64,000 bases of DNA from Deinococcus apachensis DSM 19763 (GTDB taxonomy: Bacteria > Deinococcota > Deinococci > Deinococcales > Deinococcaceae), in NCBI RefSeq assembly GCF_000381345.1, contig NZ_KB906398.1, forward strand, positions 496,001 to 560,000, read 5' to 3'. This document shows positions 1 to 20,691 of the stretch, piece by piece (the first letter of the stretch is position 1; each line of letters opens with the position of its first letter). A program made the translations under genes and the position numbers. The notes under the pieces are model-generated. The model was not told where the DNA came from. It worked only from the letters and a program-made list of their open reading frames with translations, and did not search any database.

Positions 1-1559
<1,559 letters not shown>

Positions 1560-1579
1560 CAAGGCAGAGTGGAAAGGTC

Positions 1580-1614
1580 AGGGGCAGCCATAAAAGCTGC
1601 CTCTTCGCCTTTTT
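1580..1614 (+). terminator. Rho-independent terminator of the two-component operon
   Basis: A nine-base-pair stem (1580-1588 with 1596-1604, one G-T pair) has a seven-base loop, and five T residues follow at 1610-1614. It lies 20 bases after the response regulator stop. Confidence 0.75.
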
Positions 1615-1670
1615 GAGGTGCAGGCCGCCCATCTGGGAACCCAAGCAGCGTCCCCGCCGACAGTTCAAGG

Positions 1671-1835
1671 GTGAGCGAACTGCGGGTATCCCTGCGCGTC
1701 GTCCTCGAGGTTGACGACCCCCGTCAGGTGCATGTTTTCGAGGAATGGACCCAGAGTTCGGGACTGGACGTTGGCGGCCCGAAAGACGAGGGCTGTGGAT
1801 GCTGCGTCAACATCTGCCAGTTCTCCGTTCCGTAA
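1671..1835 (+). CDS. Small acidic protein with CGCC cysteine cluster (possible)
   Basis: A 54-codon frame from GTG 1671 to TAA 1833-1835 in the 394-base gap between the response regulator and the aminotransferase. It reads as an amphipathic acidic stretch (ELRVSLRVVLEVDDPRQ, HVFEEW) ending GCGCCVNICQF, with four Cys in seven residues plus one further Cys in the last 15. The composition is more protein-like than other frames here and the Cys cluster suggests metal or disulfide chemistry, but I recognise no named family. There is only AAGG immediately before the GTG, so translation is uncertain. It could be a remnant of a longer gene. The rest of the gap (1836-1941) shows nothing. Confidence 0.4.
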   Translation: MSELRVSLRVVLEVDDPRQVHVFEEWTQSSGLDVGGPKDEGCGCCVNICQFSVP

Positions 1836-1941
1836 GACGGGGCTTCACACCTCGACAGGCTGCTCAGAGAAGTGGGCGCCGGGTTCAGGATCTTGAGGAC
1901 ACGCCCTAGCCCGGCCTCTCCCCTCCCCCACCCTGGCCCTG

Positions 1942-1947
1942 TACCCT
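1942..1947 (+). promoter_or_regulatory. -10 box of leaderless promoter for the aminotransferase
   Basis: TACCCT ends six bases before the ATG at 1954, and no Shine-Dalgarno sequence separates them. This places the transcript start at or next to the start codon. Confidence 0.55.
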
Positions 1948-1953
1948 CAGCCC

Positions 1954-3132
1954 ATGAGCGCGCCTTCTGCCCCGTCCCCCTTCCGCCTGTCCGAGCGTGC
2001 CCGGAGCCTCAAGCCCTCGGCGACGGTGGCAGTCTCGTCGCGGGCGCTCGAACTGAGGCGGGCGGGCGTGGACGTGATCAGCATGAGCGTGGGCGAGCCG
2101 GACTTTGACACGCCGCCCCACATCAAGGCCGCCGCTATCCGGGCCATCGAAAGTGGGAAGACGAAATACACCGCTGTGAACGGTATCCCCGAGCTGCGGG
2201 AAGCGATTAGCGCCAAGTTCGCGCGGGAGAACAGCCTGGAGTACGCGCCGAGCGACGTGACGGTCACCAGCGGGGGCAAACAGGCCCTCTTCAACGCCTT
2301 TTTCGCGCTGCTGAACCCCGGCGACGAGGTGCTGATCCCCGCCCCGTACTGGGTGAGCTACCCGGAGATGGTGGCGCTGACGGGCGCGGTGCCGGTGCCC
2401 GTGCCGACCACGCCGGAGTCGGGCTTCATCCTTGACCCGGAGGAGTTGGAGGTCCGGGTCACGCCGCGGACTCGCATGATCGTGCTCAACAGCCCCGGCA
2501 ACCCGACGGGCGCCGTGTTCCCCACCGAGGTGCTGGAGGCCGTGGCGGGGGTCGCCCAGCGCCACAATCTCGTGATCGTAACGGACGAGATGTACGAGCA
2601 TCTGGTGTACGACGCCGAGCAGGTCAGCATCGGGCGGTACGCACCGGAGCATACGCTCACGGTGAACGGGGCGAGCAAGGCCTACGCGATGACGGGCTGG
2701 CGCATCGGGTACGCGGGGGGCCCGAAGGCGGTGATCGCCGCGATGAACGCCTTCCAGTCGCAGAGCACGAGCAACGCGAGCAGCGTGAGTCAGTACGCCG
2801 CGCTGGCCGCCCTGAACGAGTACGAGGAGACGGCGCGGTTTATCGAAATGGCCCGGCGCGCTTACCGCGAGCGGCGCGACCGAATCGTGGCCGGATTGAA
2901 CGGACTCGGCCTGCCCACGCCCACTCCACAGGGCGCCTTTTACGTGATGACAGACACCGCCCGCCTCCATCCCGACGAGCTGGAAGCCGCCCGCCTCCTG
3001 CTCGACGAGGCGCGGGTCGCCGTGGTGCCCGGCACCGACTTCGCCGCGCCCGGCCAGGTGCGCCTGAGCTACGCGACCAGCCTGGAGCAGGTCGAGGAAA
3101 TGCTGCGCCGGATCGGGGCCGTGATGAGCTGA
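1954..3132 (+). CDS. aspC: Class I aminotransferase (aspartate/prephenate type)
   Basis: PLP-dependent aminotransferase of 392 residues, the usual length for the subgroup Ib aspartate aminotransferases that interconvert aspartate and oxaloacetate and often also use prephenate. Visible signatures are MSVGEPDFDTPPHIKAA near residue 45, NSPGNPTG (substrate Asn region), VTDEMYEHL (PLP-binding Asp and Tyr), SKAYAMTGWR with the Schiff-base lysine at residue 242, and a C-terminal VRLSYATS supplying the carboxylate-binding Arg. The ATG follows a TANNNT box directly. It is a single gene flanked by unrelated genes. The exact amino-acid preference cannot be fixed from sequence alone. Confidence 0.9.
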   Translation: MSAPSAPSPFRLSERARSLKPSATVAVSSRALELRRAGVDVISMSVGEPDFDTPPHIKAAAIRAIESGKTKYTAVNGIPELREAISAKFARENSLEYAPSDVTVTSGGKQALFNAFFALLNPGDEVLIPAPYWVSYPEMVALTGAVPVPVPTTPESGFILDPEELEVRVTPRTRMIVLNSPGNPTGAVFPTEVLEAVAGVAQRHNLVIVTDEMYEHLVYDAEQVSIGRYAPEHTLTVNGASKAYAMTGWRIGYAGGPKAVIAAMNAFQSQSTSNASSVSQYAALAALNEYEETARFIEMARRAYRERRDRIVAGLNGLGLPTPTPQGAFYVMTDTARLHPDELEAARLLLDEARVAVVPGTDFAAPGQVRLSYATSLEQVEEMLRRIGAVMS

Positions 3133-3176
3133 GGGTACCTGGAAACCTATTTCATCCTCCCCCCGTATTGGGGAGC

Positions 3177-3935
3177 ATGACGAATCCTGACGGCAGTTAC
3201 AGTCTCCGCGACTTCCTGGCCCAGACCGCCGAGCGCGACCAGCCCGGCGAGGTGTTCGAGCTGGAGAGCTCCAAGATGCTGGAGGTCAAGGTCAATGGCC
3301 GCATCTGGAGCAAGCTGGGCGCGATGGTGGCGTACAAGGGCAACCTCTCCTTCCGGCGCGAGGGAACGCTGGAGGGCGGCCTGATGAAGGCCCTCAAGCG
3401 CGCCGTGAGCCAGGAGATGAGCCCGCTCGCCAAGATCGAGGGCCGGGGCGTGGCGTACCTGGCCGACCAGGGCAAGGAGGTGCAGATTCTGCGCCTCTCG
3501 GGCGACAGCCTGAACGTGAACGGCAACGATCTGCTCGCCTTCGAGGACAGTGTGAACTACGACATCACCATGCACCGCCGGGTGGCGGGAATGGCGGCAG
3601 GCGGGCTCTTCAGCGTGCGGCTTCAGGGCAACGGGCTGGTTGCCATCCTCAGCCACGGCAAGCCGCTGACGCTGCGGGTCACCCACAACGAGCCGATCTT
3701 CACCGACCCGAATGCGACGGTCGCCTGGAGCGGAAACCTCCAGCCGCAACTCCGCATGGACGCCAGCCTGAGGAGCATCTTCGGGCGCGGCGGCGGCGAG
3801 ACGTACCAGATGGTCTTCCAGGGTGACGGCTTCGTGGTCGTGCAACCCTACGAGGAGTTCGAGCAGGGCCTGGGTGGGGACAGTGACAGCCACGGCGGCG
3901 GCATCGGGCGCAGCATCGGGGACCTGTTCGACTGA
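3177..3935 (+). CDS. AIM24 family protein
   Basis: A 252-residue protein of the AIM24/TIM24-like family, which has a beta-rich fold resembling tryptophan-attenuation proteins. Family hallmarks are ELESSKMLEVKVNG near the start, WSKLGAMVAYKGNLSF, a central run of basic and glycine-rich strands, and GGGETYQMVFQGDGFVVVQPYEE near the end. There is no signal peptide or membrane segment, so it is cytoplasmic or membrane-associated. ATG 3177 is preceded by GGGGAG at short distance; a TTG at 3168 would add three residues. Bacterial members have no settled function. A Gly/His-containing tail (GGDSDSHGGGIG) precedes the final IGDLFD. Confidence 0.85.
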   Translation: MTNPDGSYSLRDFLAQTAERDQPGEVFELESSKMLEVKVNGRIWSKLGAMVAYKGNLSFRREGTLEGGLMKALKRAVSQEMSPLAKIEGRGVAYLADQGKEVQILRLSGDSLNVNGNDLLAFEDSVNYDITMHRRVAGMAAGGLFSVRLQGNGLVAILSHGKPLTLRVTHNEPIFTDPNATVAWSGNLQPQLRMDASLRSIFGRGGGETYQMVFQGDGFVVVQPYEEFEQGLGGDSDSHGGGIGRSIGDLFD

Positions 3936-4003
3936 GAAGTCAGCCTTCAGCCGTCAGAGAGGTGCTGGCGGCTTTTCCCGGCTCCTCGTCCCGCCCCACG
4001 CTC

Positions 4004-4009
4004 TACACT
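4004..4009 (+). promoter_or_regulatory. -10 box of leaderless promoter for murG cluster
   Basis: TACACT ends seven bases before the murG ATG with no ribosome binding site in between. It is the best promoter candidate for the six-gene wall/division cluster. Confidence 0.55.
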
Positions 4010-4016
4010 CCCCCGG

Positions 4017-5102
4017 ATGAGTCTGGTCGTCATGGCAACGGGAGGCACGGGGGGGCACATCTACCCGGCGGTCGCAACAGCGCGCGAGCTGATGGCGCGC
4101 GGGCACGAGGCGCTGCTGCTGGGGCAGCGGGGCGGGATGGAGGAGCGGGTCGCGGCCGAGCAGGGCCTGCCGTTTCAGGGCGTGGAGGCCGGGAAGCTCG
4201 CGCGTAGCGGGCAGGGCCGACCGGACCCGCGTGAGCTGCTGCGGGCGGTGCGGGGCGTGGCGGAGGCTCGCACCTTCCTGAGCCAGACCCGGCCCGGAGC
4301 GGTCGTGGGCTTCGGGGGCTTTGCCAGCTTGCCCGGAGTTCTGGCCGCGCAGAGCTTGGGCCTGCCCACCGTCCTGCACGAACAGAACGCGCGGCTGGGC
4401 CTGACGCAGCGGCTGGCGGCGGGGCGTGCGCGGGCGGTCGGAACCGCGTACCCAAAGGTCATCGGGCTGCCGGAAGACAAGGCGACGATGGTCGGGATGC
4501 CGGTGCGGGAGGAGCGGCTGCCTCGGGCGGAGGCGCTGGCGCGGCTGGGGTTGCGCGACGGGCCCCTCACCCTGCTGGTCATGGGCGGCTCGCAGGGGTC
4601 GCTGGCGCTGAACAACGGGGTGCCGGATGTGTTGCGGGAAGTGTTGGGGGAAGCAGGAACCTCTCCCGAAGGTTCCGTCCAGGTCCTCCATTCCACCGGC
4701 CCCCGCTGGTTGGAGGAAGTTGCTCCCCGTGTGGCAGACCTCCCCTGGTATCACGCCGTCGGCTACACGGACGCAGTCGCGGCGTGGTCGGCCTCGGACC
4801 TGGCGATCACCCGGGCGGGGACGGGCACGCTGGCTGAAGCCGCCTTTCACGGTGTCCCGCTCGTCATGGTGCCGCTGCCCGAGTCGGCGGAGAACCACCA
4901 GCTCCACAACGCGCTCAGTGTGCAGGAGGCGGGAGCGGGGCGGGTGGTTGAGCAGACGGCGCTGGCCGGGCAGTTGGGGGAGGCGGTGCTAGAGTGTGCG
5001 GCGGCGGGCATGCGCGCCTTGATGCGGGAGGCGGCCCTGGGGCGCTCCCCGGCGGGCGCGGCGGGCCGCTTCGCCGATCTGGTGGAGCGGCACCTGCGCT
5101 AG
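4017..5102 (+). CDS. murG: MurG, lipid II-forming GlcNAc transferase
   Basis: Membrane-associated glycosyltransferase (GT28) that adds N-acetylglucosamine from UDP-GlcNAc to lipid I, giving lipid II for peptidoglycan synthesis. The 361 residues start with the glycine-rich MATGGTGGHIYPAVATA loop that binds the lipid-linked substrate, then GFGGFASLPGVLAA, HEQNARLG, MGGSQGSLALN, and a C-terminal donor-binding TRAGTGTLAEA followed by PLPESAENHQ. Length and motif order match the family. It opens the murG-murC-murB-ftsQ-ftsA-ftsZ cluster; murC starts 27 bases downstream. Confidence 0.96.
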   Translation: MSLVVMATGGTGGHIYPAVATARELMARGHEALLLGQRGGMEERVAAEQGLPFQGVEAGKLARSGQGRPDPRELLRAVRGVAEARTFLSQTRPGAVVGFGGFASLPGVLAAQSLGLPTVLHEQNARLGLTQRLAAGRARAVGTAYPKVIGLPEDKATMVGMPVREERLPRAEALARLGLRDGPLTLLVMGGSQGSLALNNGVPDVLREVLGEAGTSPEGSVQVLHSTGPRWLEEVAPRVADLPWYHAVGYTDAVAAWSASDLAITRAGTGTLAEAAFHGVPLVMVPLPESAENHQLHNALSVQEAGAGRVVEQTALAGQLGEAVLECAAAGMRALMREAALGRSPAGAAGRFADLVERHLR

Positions 5103-5129
5103 CTGCGTGCGCCCCGAACCTTTCCCACC

Positions 5130-7423
<2,294 letters not shown>

Positions 7424-7460
7424 GGCGGGGAAGAACGCCGAATGATGACAGGATGTGCCC

Positions 7461-9535
<2,075 letters not shown>

Positions 9536-9624
9536 AAGAGCTGGCGGTGAGGCCGGGGCCTCCCGCTCGGCATGCAGGAACCGCCGACCCGTCACCGTGA
9601 GAGGACGCGGCGGGTATCCTGGGT

Positions 9625-9630
9625 TAAACT
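9625..9630 (+). promoter_or_regulatory. Candidate -10 box upstream of ftsZ
   Basis: TAAACT matches TANNNT and lies 53 bases before the ftsZ ATG, in the only sizeable gap of the cluster. It would give ftsZ its own promoter with a short leader. No good -35 box is visible. Confidence 0.35.
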
Positions 9631-9672
9631 ACACCGCATGATTCGTGGGCACCGTCAAGGGTGCGCCGCGTG

Positions 9673-10775
<1,103 letters not shown>

Positions 10776-10797
10776 GCTTCACGTCACGCGCTCTTTC

Positions 10798-10825
10798 AAC
10801 CACCCTCCATGTAAGGGTGGTTTTT
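10798..10825 (+). terminator. Rho-independent terminator after ftsZ
   Basis: A perfect nine-base-pair stem (10798-10806 with 10814-10822) has a seven-base loop and runs into five T residues at 10821-10825. It closes the wall/division cluster. The next 240 bases to the fasciclin gene contain no supported gene. Confidence 0.88.
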
Positions 10826-11064
10826 AGCTTGCTAGAAGGAAACAGGACCGTATGCTTTTGTAGCACTGAACACTTTAACTCGGCCTCATTGTACGGCGGC
10901 GTACGCAATGTCTTTCCCCTGACTTTTACGATCCTCTTGTCGAGCTGGGAACAGCCCGTAATCTTCCCGGATTGACTCAAGACGAGCGGGGCTTAAAGCA
11001 TGTCCACTGGGGCACGCTTCAAGTCAAGGCCATCTTTTGATGTTCCTGATCAGGAGGATTGAAG

Positions 11065-11544
11065 ATGCGTAAGGTAGTAGTGTCGGCGGCCCTGTTGGTT
11101 TCCTCGGTGGCTCTGGCGGGAGGCGGCAGTTCCGTCCCGACGGGTAACACCATCGCGGCCATCGTGGCGAACGACCCGAACTTCAGCACCCTGCTGTCAG
11201 CGGTGCAGGCGGCCGGGCTGGTAGAAACGCTGAGCAGCCCCGGGCCGTACACGGTCTTCGCACCCACCAACGCGGCCTTCGCCAAGGTGCCGCAGGATCA
11301 GCTCACCGCCCTGCTGAACAACCGCGAGCAGCTCCGCGCCCTGCTGCTGTACCACGTGGTGCCCGGCCGGGTCACGTCGGCCCAGGTCAGCGGCCTGAGC
11401 AGCGCGACGACCGCGAGCGGCGGGACCCTGAACATCACCACCAGTGGCAATACGGTCAGGATCAACGACGCGACCGTCATCCGCGCCGACATCCCCGCGA
11501 GCAACGGCATCATCCACGTCATCGACACCGTGTTGCAGCCCTGA
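11065..11544 (+). CDS. Secreted single-domain fasciclin (FAS1) protein
   Basis: A 159-residue exported protein. A signal peptide (MRKVVVSAALLVSSVALAGG) precedes one FAS1 domain: TIAAIVANDPNFSTLLSAV, YTVFAPTNAAFAKVP (the H1 motif), LLYHVVPGRVTSAQV, and VIRADIPASNGIIHVIDTVL (the H2 motif). FAS1 domains mediate adhesion in extracellular matrices and biofilms. ATG 11065 has AGGAGG at 11052-11057, seven bases upstream; an in-frame TTG at 11059 is too close to it. The domain is closely similar to the three FAS1 domains of the protein at 29946, pointing to paralogy. A 15-bp inverted repeat follows. Confidence 0.93.
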   Translation: MRKVVVSAALLVSSVALAGGGSSVPTGNTIAAIVANDPNFSTLLSAVQAAGLVETLSSPGPYTVFAPTNAAFAKVPQDQLTALLNNREQLRALLLYHVVPGRVTSAQVSGLSSATTASGGTLNITTSGNTVRINDATVIRADIPASNGIIHVIDTVLQP

Positions 11545-11551
11545 GCGGGCC

Positions 11552-11599
11552 GGGCCAGGGGGAGGAGACACGCGGGTAGCTGTGTCCTCCCCCTGGCCC
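11552..11599 (+). terminator. Perfect 15-bp inverted repeat after the fasciclin gene
   Basis: GGGCCAGGGGGAGGA at 11552-11566 pairs perfectly with 11585-11599 across an 18-base loop. There is no T tract, so it may act as a weak terminator, an RNA 3'-end stabiliser or an attenuator ahead of the VanW-family gene. Confidence 0.5.
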
Positions 11600-11630
11600 A
11601 CACCCACACGCCACAGGAGGCTCCCCACCC

Positions 11631-12863
11631 ATGGCCTCGCCCCTCTTCCGCCTGTTCCCGCTCCTGCCCGCGCTGCTGCTGGGCTGGCAGGTCAATGCGG
11701 CGGCGCCCGGAACCGTCCCCCGTTCCACGCCGGTCCCCCGGGTCACGCCCGCGCCGGAACAGGCGCCCCTCCGCCTCCAGCTTCGCCTGAGCGCCCCGGA
11801 GCCCGTGCTGGTGGGCGGACGGGTGGAACGGCCCCTCACCGAACGCCGCTTCACGGTGCAGATTCCGGCTCAGGAGGTGGCGCGGCTGAGAACGTCAGGA
11901 GACCTCTCCCCCCTGCGGGTTGCCCTGGCACGGGTCTACGCGCAGGTGGAGGCCCGGGGGGCGAGGGACGTGCGGTTCTTCCGCGAGGGGGGCCGTTGGA
12001 TCGCCCGCGCCCAGACAGGCTGGAAGGTCGACCGCGAGCGGACGGAGGCGCGGCTGCGGGAGGCGCTGGGGCGGGGGGAATCCGGCAGCGCCCTCGTCCT
12101 GCGTCTCCAGGCCCCGGCCCGCAGCGTCCGCTGGGCGCAGGAGCAGGGCCTGACGCACCTCGCCTCGGGGTCCTCCACCTTCACGGGGAGCCCCGGCTTC
12201 CGGGTGCAGAACATCCGGGTGGGCGCGGGCAAACTGCACGGGACCTGGGTCGCGCCCGGGGCGGAGTTCAACTTCAACGCGCGGGTGGGGCGCATCAACG
12301 CGGCGGGCGGCTTCGTGCGGGGGTACGTGATCACCGGCCGGACCCTCAGCCTGGAGGACGGCGGCGGGCTCTGTCAGGTCAGCACCACCATATTTCGCGC
12401 GGCGCACGCGGCGGGGCTGCCGATCACCGAACGGCACGCGCACTCCTATCAGGTGGCGTACTACGGCGCCCCCGGTCTGGACGCGGCCGTATACGCGCCG
12501 AACAAGAACCTGCGCTGGCGCAACGACACGGCGGGGCCGCTGCTCGTGCAGGCGAGCTGGGACCTGAAGCGTCAGGAACTCCGCGTCGACCTGTTCGGGC
12601 GTCCCGATAGCCGGAAGGTGTGGGTGGCGGCCCCGCGCCAGGCGGACGTGCGCCCTCCCCCACCCCCGGCGTTCGTGGCCGACGCGGGCCAGCGTCCCGG
12701 GGAGGCGCGGCGGCTCGACATGCCCGCCCCCGGCTCGCGGGTCACCGTCACGCGGCAGGTGCGGTATGCGGACGGGCGGGTGGTCCGCGACGAGACGCGC
12801 AGCGTGTACCGGCCCTGGGGCGGGCTTTTCGCGGTCAGTCCCCAGGATGGGCGGGTGCGGTGA
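11631..12863 (+). CDS. VanW family protein with signal peptide
   Basis: An exported 410-residue protein. A signal peptide covers about residues 1-24 (LFPLLPALLLGWQVNAAA). The VanW core appears in the middle: GTWVAPGAEFNFNARVGRINAAGGF, then ITGRTLSLEDGGGLCQVSTT, RHAHSYQVAYYG and NLRWRNDTAGPLLVQ. A C-terminal G5-like beta stretch (RVTVTRQVRYADGRVV) follows a Pro-rich linker. VanW proteins occur in cell-wall and vancomycin-resistance contexts but have no proven reaction. AGGAGG at 11615-11620 serves the ATG. It converges with pfkA, 16 bases apart. Confidence 0.87.
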   Translation: MASPLFRLFPLLPALLLGWQVNAAAPGTVPRSTPVPRVTPAPEQAPLRLQLRLSAPEPVLVGGRVERPLTERRFTVQIPAQEVARLRTSGDLSPLRVALARVYAQVEARGARDVRFFREGGRWIARAQTGWKVDRERTEARLREALGRGESGSALVLRLQAPARSVRWAQEQGLTHLASGSSTFTGSPGFRVQNIRVGAGKLHGTWVAPGAEFNFNARVGRINAAGGFVRGYVITGRTLSLEDGGGLCQVSTTIFRAAHAAGLPITERHAHSYQVAYYGAPGLDAAVYAPNKNLRWRNDTAGPLLVQASWDLKRQELRVDLFGRPDSRKVWVAAPRQADVRPPPPPAFVADAGQRPGEARRLDMPAPGSRVTVTRQVRYADGRVVRDETRSVYRPWGGLFAVSPQDGRVR

Positions 12864-12879
12864 GCCCTCCCCTTCGCTG

Positions 12880-13890
<1,011 letters not shown>

Positions 13891-13914
13891 GGGCAACTCC
13901 TCGGGCAGGTGGGG

Positions 13915-14757
<843 letters not shown>

Positions 14758-14791
14758 GGGTGGCCTCCGGTACCCAGCGAACGGCGCCTCC

Positions 14792-15019
<228 letters not shown>

Positions 15020-15106
15020 ATACCGATCACTCTATTCCTTGCGCTCCCGAAAAGGGGCCAGCGGGACCTGACCACGCCCTGAAGCTGGGCTCACACCTTC
15101 CAAAAC

Positions 15107-15535
15107 TCATACTTCCTTGCCCTGGGCGCGGTGTTGCCGCCGCTCGGCGCCCGAAAGGGCCTCCCGCAGGGCAATGATCTCGCTCTCGCGGGCGCCGCCC
15201 AGCCGCGCGTAGCGGTCGATGACCTCCGCCGCCTCGCGCCGACGGTCCAGCCGCAGCAGGATCGTGCCCAAGTGTTCGCCCCCCACGAAGTACGCCCGGG
15301 GATTTTCCGGGTCGGCGGCAACCTGGGACCGGGCCGTCTCCAGGCGCTCCAGCGTATCCCGGTGGCGGCCCACCTGCCAGCGCACCAGGTAGGCGGCCAG
15401 TGCGAACGTAAGGATCGCCCCCAGCGCCGAGGCCGTGTAGACCTCCGGCACGCCGAGCTGGGCGCCCAGCCGCACGGTGAGCGGAAAGCAGAAGGCCAGC
15501 ACCACCAGCACCGCCAGCGTCGCCGCGTAGTTCAC
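15107..15535 (-). CDS. Membrane protein with TPR-like C-terminal helices
   Basis: A 142-residue protein of unknown function. Two hydrophobic segments (about residues 4-26 and 32-52) anchor it; the rest is a cytoplasmic helical region in which DPENPRAYFVGGEHLGTILL and RREAAEVIDRYARLGGARE have the spacing of a tetratricopeptide-type helical hairpin. The GTG at 15535 is preceded by GGAGG at five bases. It is upstream of the small gene at 14792-15019 on the same strand and divergent from rlmH. Confidence 0.75.
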   Translation of the reverse strand: MNYAATLAVLVVLAFCFPLTVRLGAQLGVPEVYTASALGAILTFALAAYLVRWQVGRHRDTLERLETARSQVAADPENPRAYFVGGEHLGTILLRLDRRREAAEVIDRYARLGGARESEIIALREALSGAERRQHRAQGKEV

Positions 15536-15626
15536 GGAAACCTCCGCAGGGGGGCGAGCATGGCAGGCAGTCTAGCGGGTGGGGGCAGGCAGTGGGGAAA
15601 CAGTGGAGCGCCGGGGACCTCTCCCC

Positions 15627-15632
15627 TATCCT
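15627..15632 (+). promoter_or_regulatory. -10 box of leaderless promoter for rlmH
   Basis: TATCCT ends seven bases before ATG 15640. Confidence 0.5.
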
Positions 15633-15639
15633 CTGCCCC

Positions 15640-16080
15640 ATGCGGCTGCACCTGATCACCGTCGGCGAACCCCGGCTAGCCTACGCCCGCGCGGGCTGGG
15701 ACGAGTACGAGAAGCGGCTGCGGCGGTATCACAAGGTGCAGGTGACGCGGGTGGCCGGAAAAACCCAGGTCCAGGAGTCCGAGGCCATCCACCGGGCGGC
15801 GGGCCGCGCCCCCCTGATCCTGCTCGACCCGCGCGGCACCCAGTTCACGAGCGAGGGCCTGGGCGCCTTCCTCGACGCTCAGGCGGTTGGCGGCACGGGA
15901 GAACTCGCCTTCGCCATCGGGGGCCCGGAAGGACATACGGACACCTTGCGGGCCGGGGCCTCCCGGCTGTGGAGCCTGGGCCAACTCACCCTGCCGCACG
16001 ACCTCGCCATGATCGTGCTGCTCGAAGCCCTGTACCGGGCAGCGACGATCAGCGCGGGGGAGCCGTATCACCGGGGGTGA
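15640..16080 (+). CDS. rlmH: RlmH, 23S rRNA pseudouridine-1915 N3-methyltransferase
   Basis: SPOUT-class methyltransferase that methylates pseudouridine 1915 in helix 69 of 23S rRNA on assembled ribosomes. The 146 residues start MRLHLITVGEPRLAYA and include YEKRLRRYHKVQVTRV, LILLDPRGTQFTSEGLGAF, FAIGGPEGHTDTLRAGA, LTLPHDLAMIVLLEALYRA and the terminal YHRG, all typical of the trefoil-knot family. ATG 15640 directly follows a TANNNT box; a longer frame reaches GTG-type starts upstream without support. Confidence 0.95.
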   Translation: MRLHLITVGEPRLAYARAGWDEYEKRLRRYHKVQVTRVAGKTQVQESEAIHRAAGRAPLILLDPRGTQFTSEGLGAFLDAQAVGGTGELAFAIGGPEGHTDTLRAGASRLWSLGQLTLPHDLAMIVLLEALYRAATISAGEPYHRG

Positions 16081-16153
16081 ACAGCGGGAAGGGGTCAGGG
16101 GTGAGGGGAAGGACGACCCCCACGACCCACCGACCCCTCCCGGCTGACTTCTT

Positions 16154-16567
<414 letters not shown>

Positions 16568-16643
16568 GCCCCGAGTGTCTGGGAGCGTCATGCGAGGAAG
16601 ATGTGAACGGCGCTCATGAGGGGACGCGGCGGGGAAAAGAGGA

Positions 16644-16674
16644 AGGTGGGAGACATCGCCTTCGTCTCCCACCT
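16644..16674 (-). terminator. Terminator of the M16 peptidase gene
   Basis: A perfect 11-bp stem (16644-16654 with 16664-16674) has a nine-base loop. Read on the minus strand it is followed by a pyrimidine run containing TTTT. It lies 14 bases past the peptidase stop. Confidence 0.7.
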
Positions 16675-16688
16675 CCTCCACTTCAACC

Positions 16689-19604
<2,916 letters not shown>

Positions 19605-19611
19605 GGCGGAA

Positions 19612-19617
19612 AGTCTA
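19612..19617 (-). promoter_or_regulatory. -10 box of leaderless promoter for the M16 peptidase
   Basis: On the minus strand TAGACT ends seven bases before the ATG at 19604. Confidence 0.5.
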
Positions 19618-19779
19618 GCGCCGGGGGACGGGGAGTTTTGAGCGAAGGGCTATGAACGGGCGGGTTGGAGCGGGTCCTCGTCCCATGAGAAGGGCCTGAT
19701 CCCCTTCACACCCCCTTTTTCCCTCCCCTTTGCCTGCCTGGCGCTCATGCCTCTTGGCTTACCGCTCATTCGGGGCGGC

Positions 19780-19785
19780 TACACT
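19780..19785 (+). promoter_or_regulatory. -10 box of leaderless promoter for the secreted trio
   Basis: TACACT ends six bases before ATG 19792. A TTGGCT at 19754-19759 could be a poorly spaced -35 box (20-base spacer). Confidence 0.55.
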
Positions 19786-19791
19786 GGCGCC

Positions 19792-20691
19792 ATGCGACAA
19801 GCCAACCCCGCCTGGGCACTGCTGGCGTGTGGGGTGCTGCTCGTCTCCTGCGGCAGCAGCACGAACAGCACCACCGGCACGACCAGCACGAGCACGAGTG
19901 ACCCGCTGTACTTCACGACGACCAGCCTGCCCGTGGGCTACGTCGCGGAGAGCTACGACACCCCCATCGCGGTGGCGGGCGGCTCGGGACCCTACGGGGT
20001 GCGGGTGGCCTCGGGCACCCTGCCCCCCGGCGTGACGCTGCGGAATCAGCGCCTCGCGGGCACGCCCACCAAACTCGGCACCTACACCTTCACGCTGGAG
20101 GCGTCGGACGCCAACCTCAGCTCCAAGGTGCAGTCCTACACCCTGAACGTCAACGAACTGCCGCCGCTGGCCCTCAAGCCCCAGCTTCCCGCCGCCGAGA
20201 TTCGCGGCGAGACGCGCATTCCCCTGAATATCACGGCTCCCCGGTCGGCCCGCGCCGCGCGGATGGTCTGGGACCTGCCCGAGGGCGTGCGCGTCACGCG
20301 CGTGCAACCGGCCGAATCGGGCGGCGTGCTGTTCTGGAAGCAGGCGGGCCGCACCGTGACGGTGGACGTGGGCTTCAAGACCATTCCCCGTAACGGCGCG
20401 CGGGTGGCGCTGCTGAGCGTCAAGCCCTCCAAGGTCACCACGCTTGACACCAACCGCTTCGCCTTCCAGGCCCGCGACGGCGAAGGCAAGCTGCTCGCCG
20501 AGGTGAAGATGCCCGACGCACCCAAGCCCGCCACGGCGCCGACCACCCCGAGCACGGCTCCCGCCACCACCCCAGCAACGCCGACCACCACGCCGACGAC
20601 CCCGGGCAGCGACACCACGACCCCGGGCACGCCTGACATCCCCGTCACGCCGCCCAGCCCCCAGCCGCCCAGCGAGGGGGGTGATTCGTGA
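19792..20691 (+). CDS. Lipoprotein with He_PIG Ig domain and cohesin-like domain
   Basis: A 299-residue exported lipoprotein: hydrophobic leader with lipobox LLVSC, a Ser/Thr-rich spacer, then an Ig-like He_PIG domain (YFTTTSLPVGYVAESYDTPI through SGTLPPGVTL, LAGTPTKLGTYTFTLEA). Residues about 135-250 form a beta-rich domain starting IRGETRIPLNITAP and including VSFK-like VDVGFKTIPRNGARVALLSV, which has the order of a cohesin/CBM2-like fold. A Thr/Pro-rich tail ends the protein. ATG 19792 follows the TANNNT box. It overlaps the next gene by GTGA. The cohesin reading is an inference supported mainly by the dockerin-like gene two positions on. Confidence 0.75.
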   Translation: MRQANPAWALLACGVLLVSCGSSTNSTTGTTSTSTSDPLYFTTTSLPVGYVAESYDTPIAVAGGSGPYGVRVASGTLPPGVTLRNQRLAGTPTKLGTYTFTLEASDANLSSKVQSYTLNVNELPPLALKPQLPAAEIRGETRIPLNITAPRSARAARMVWDLPEGVRVTRVQPAESGGVLFWKQAGRTVTVDVGFKTIPRNGARVALLSVKPSKVTTLDTNRFAFQARDGEGKLLAEVKMPDAPKPATAPTTPSTAPATTPATPTTTPTTPGSDTTTPGTPDIPVTPPSPQPPSEGGDS

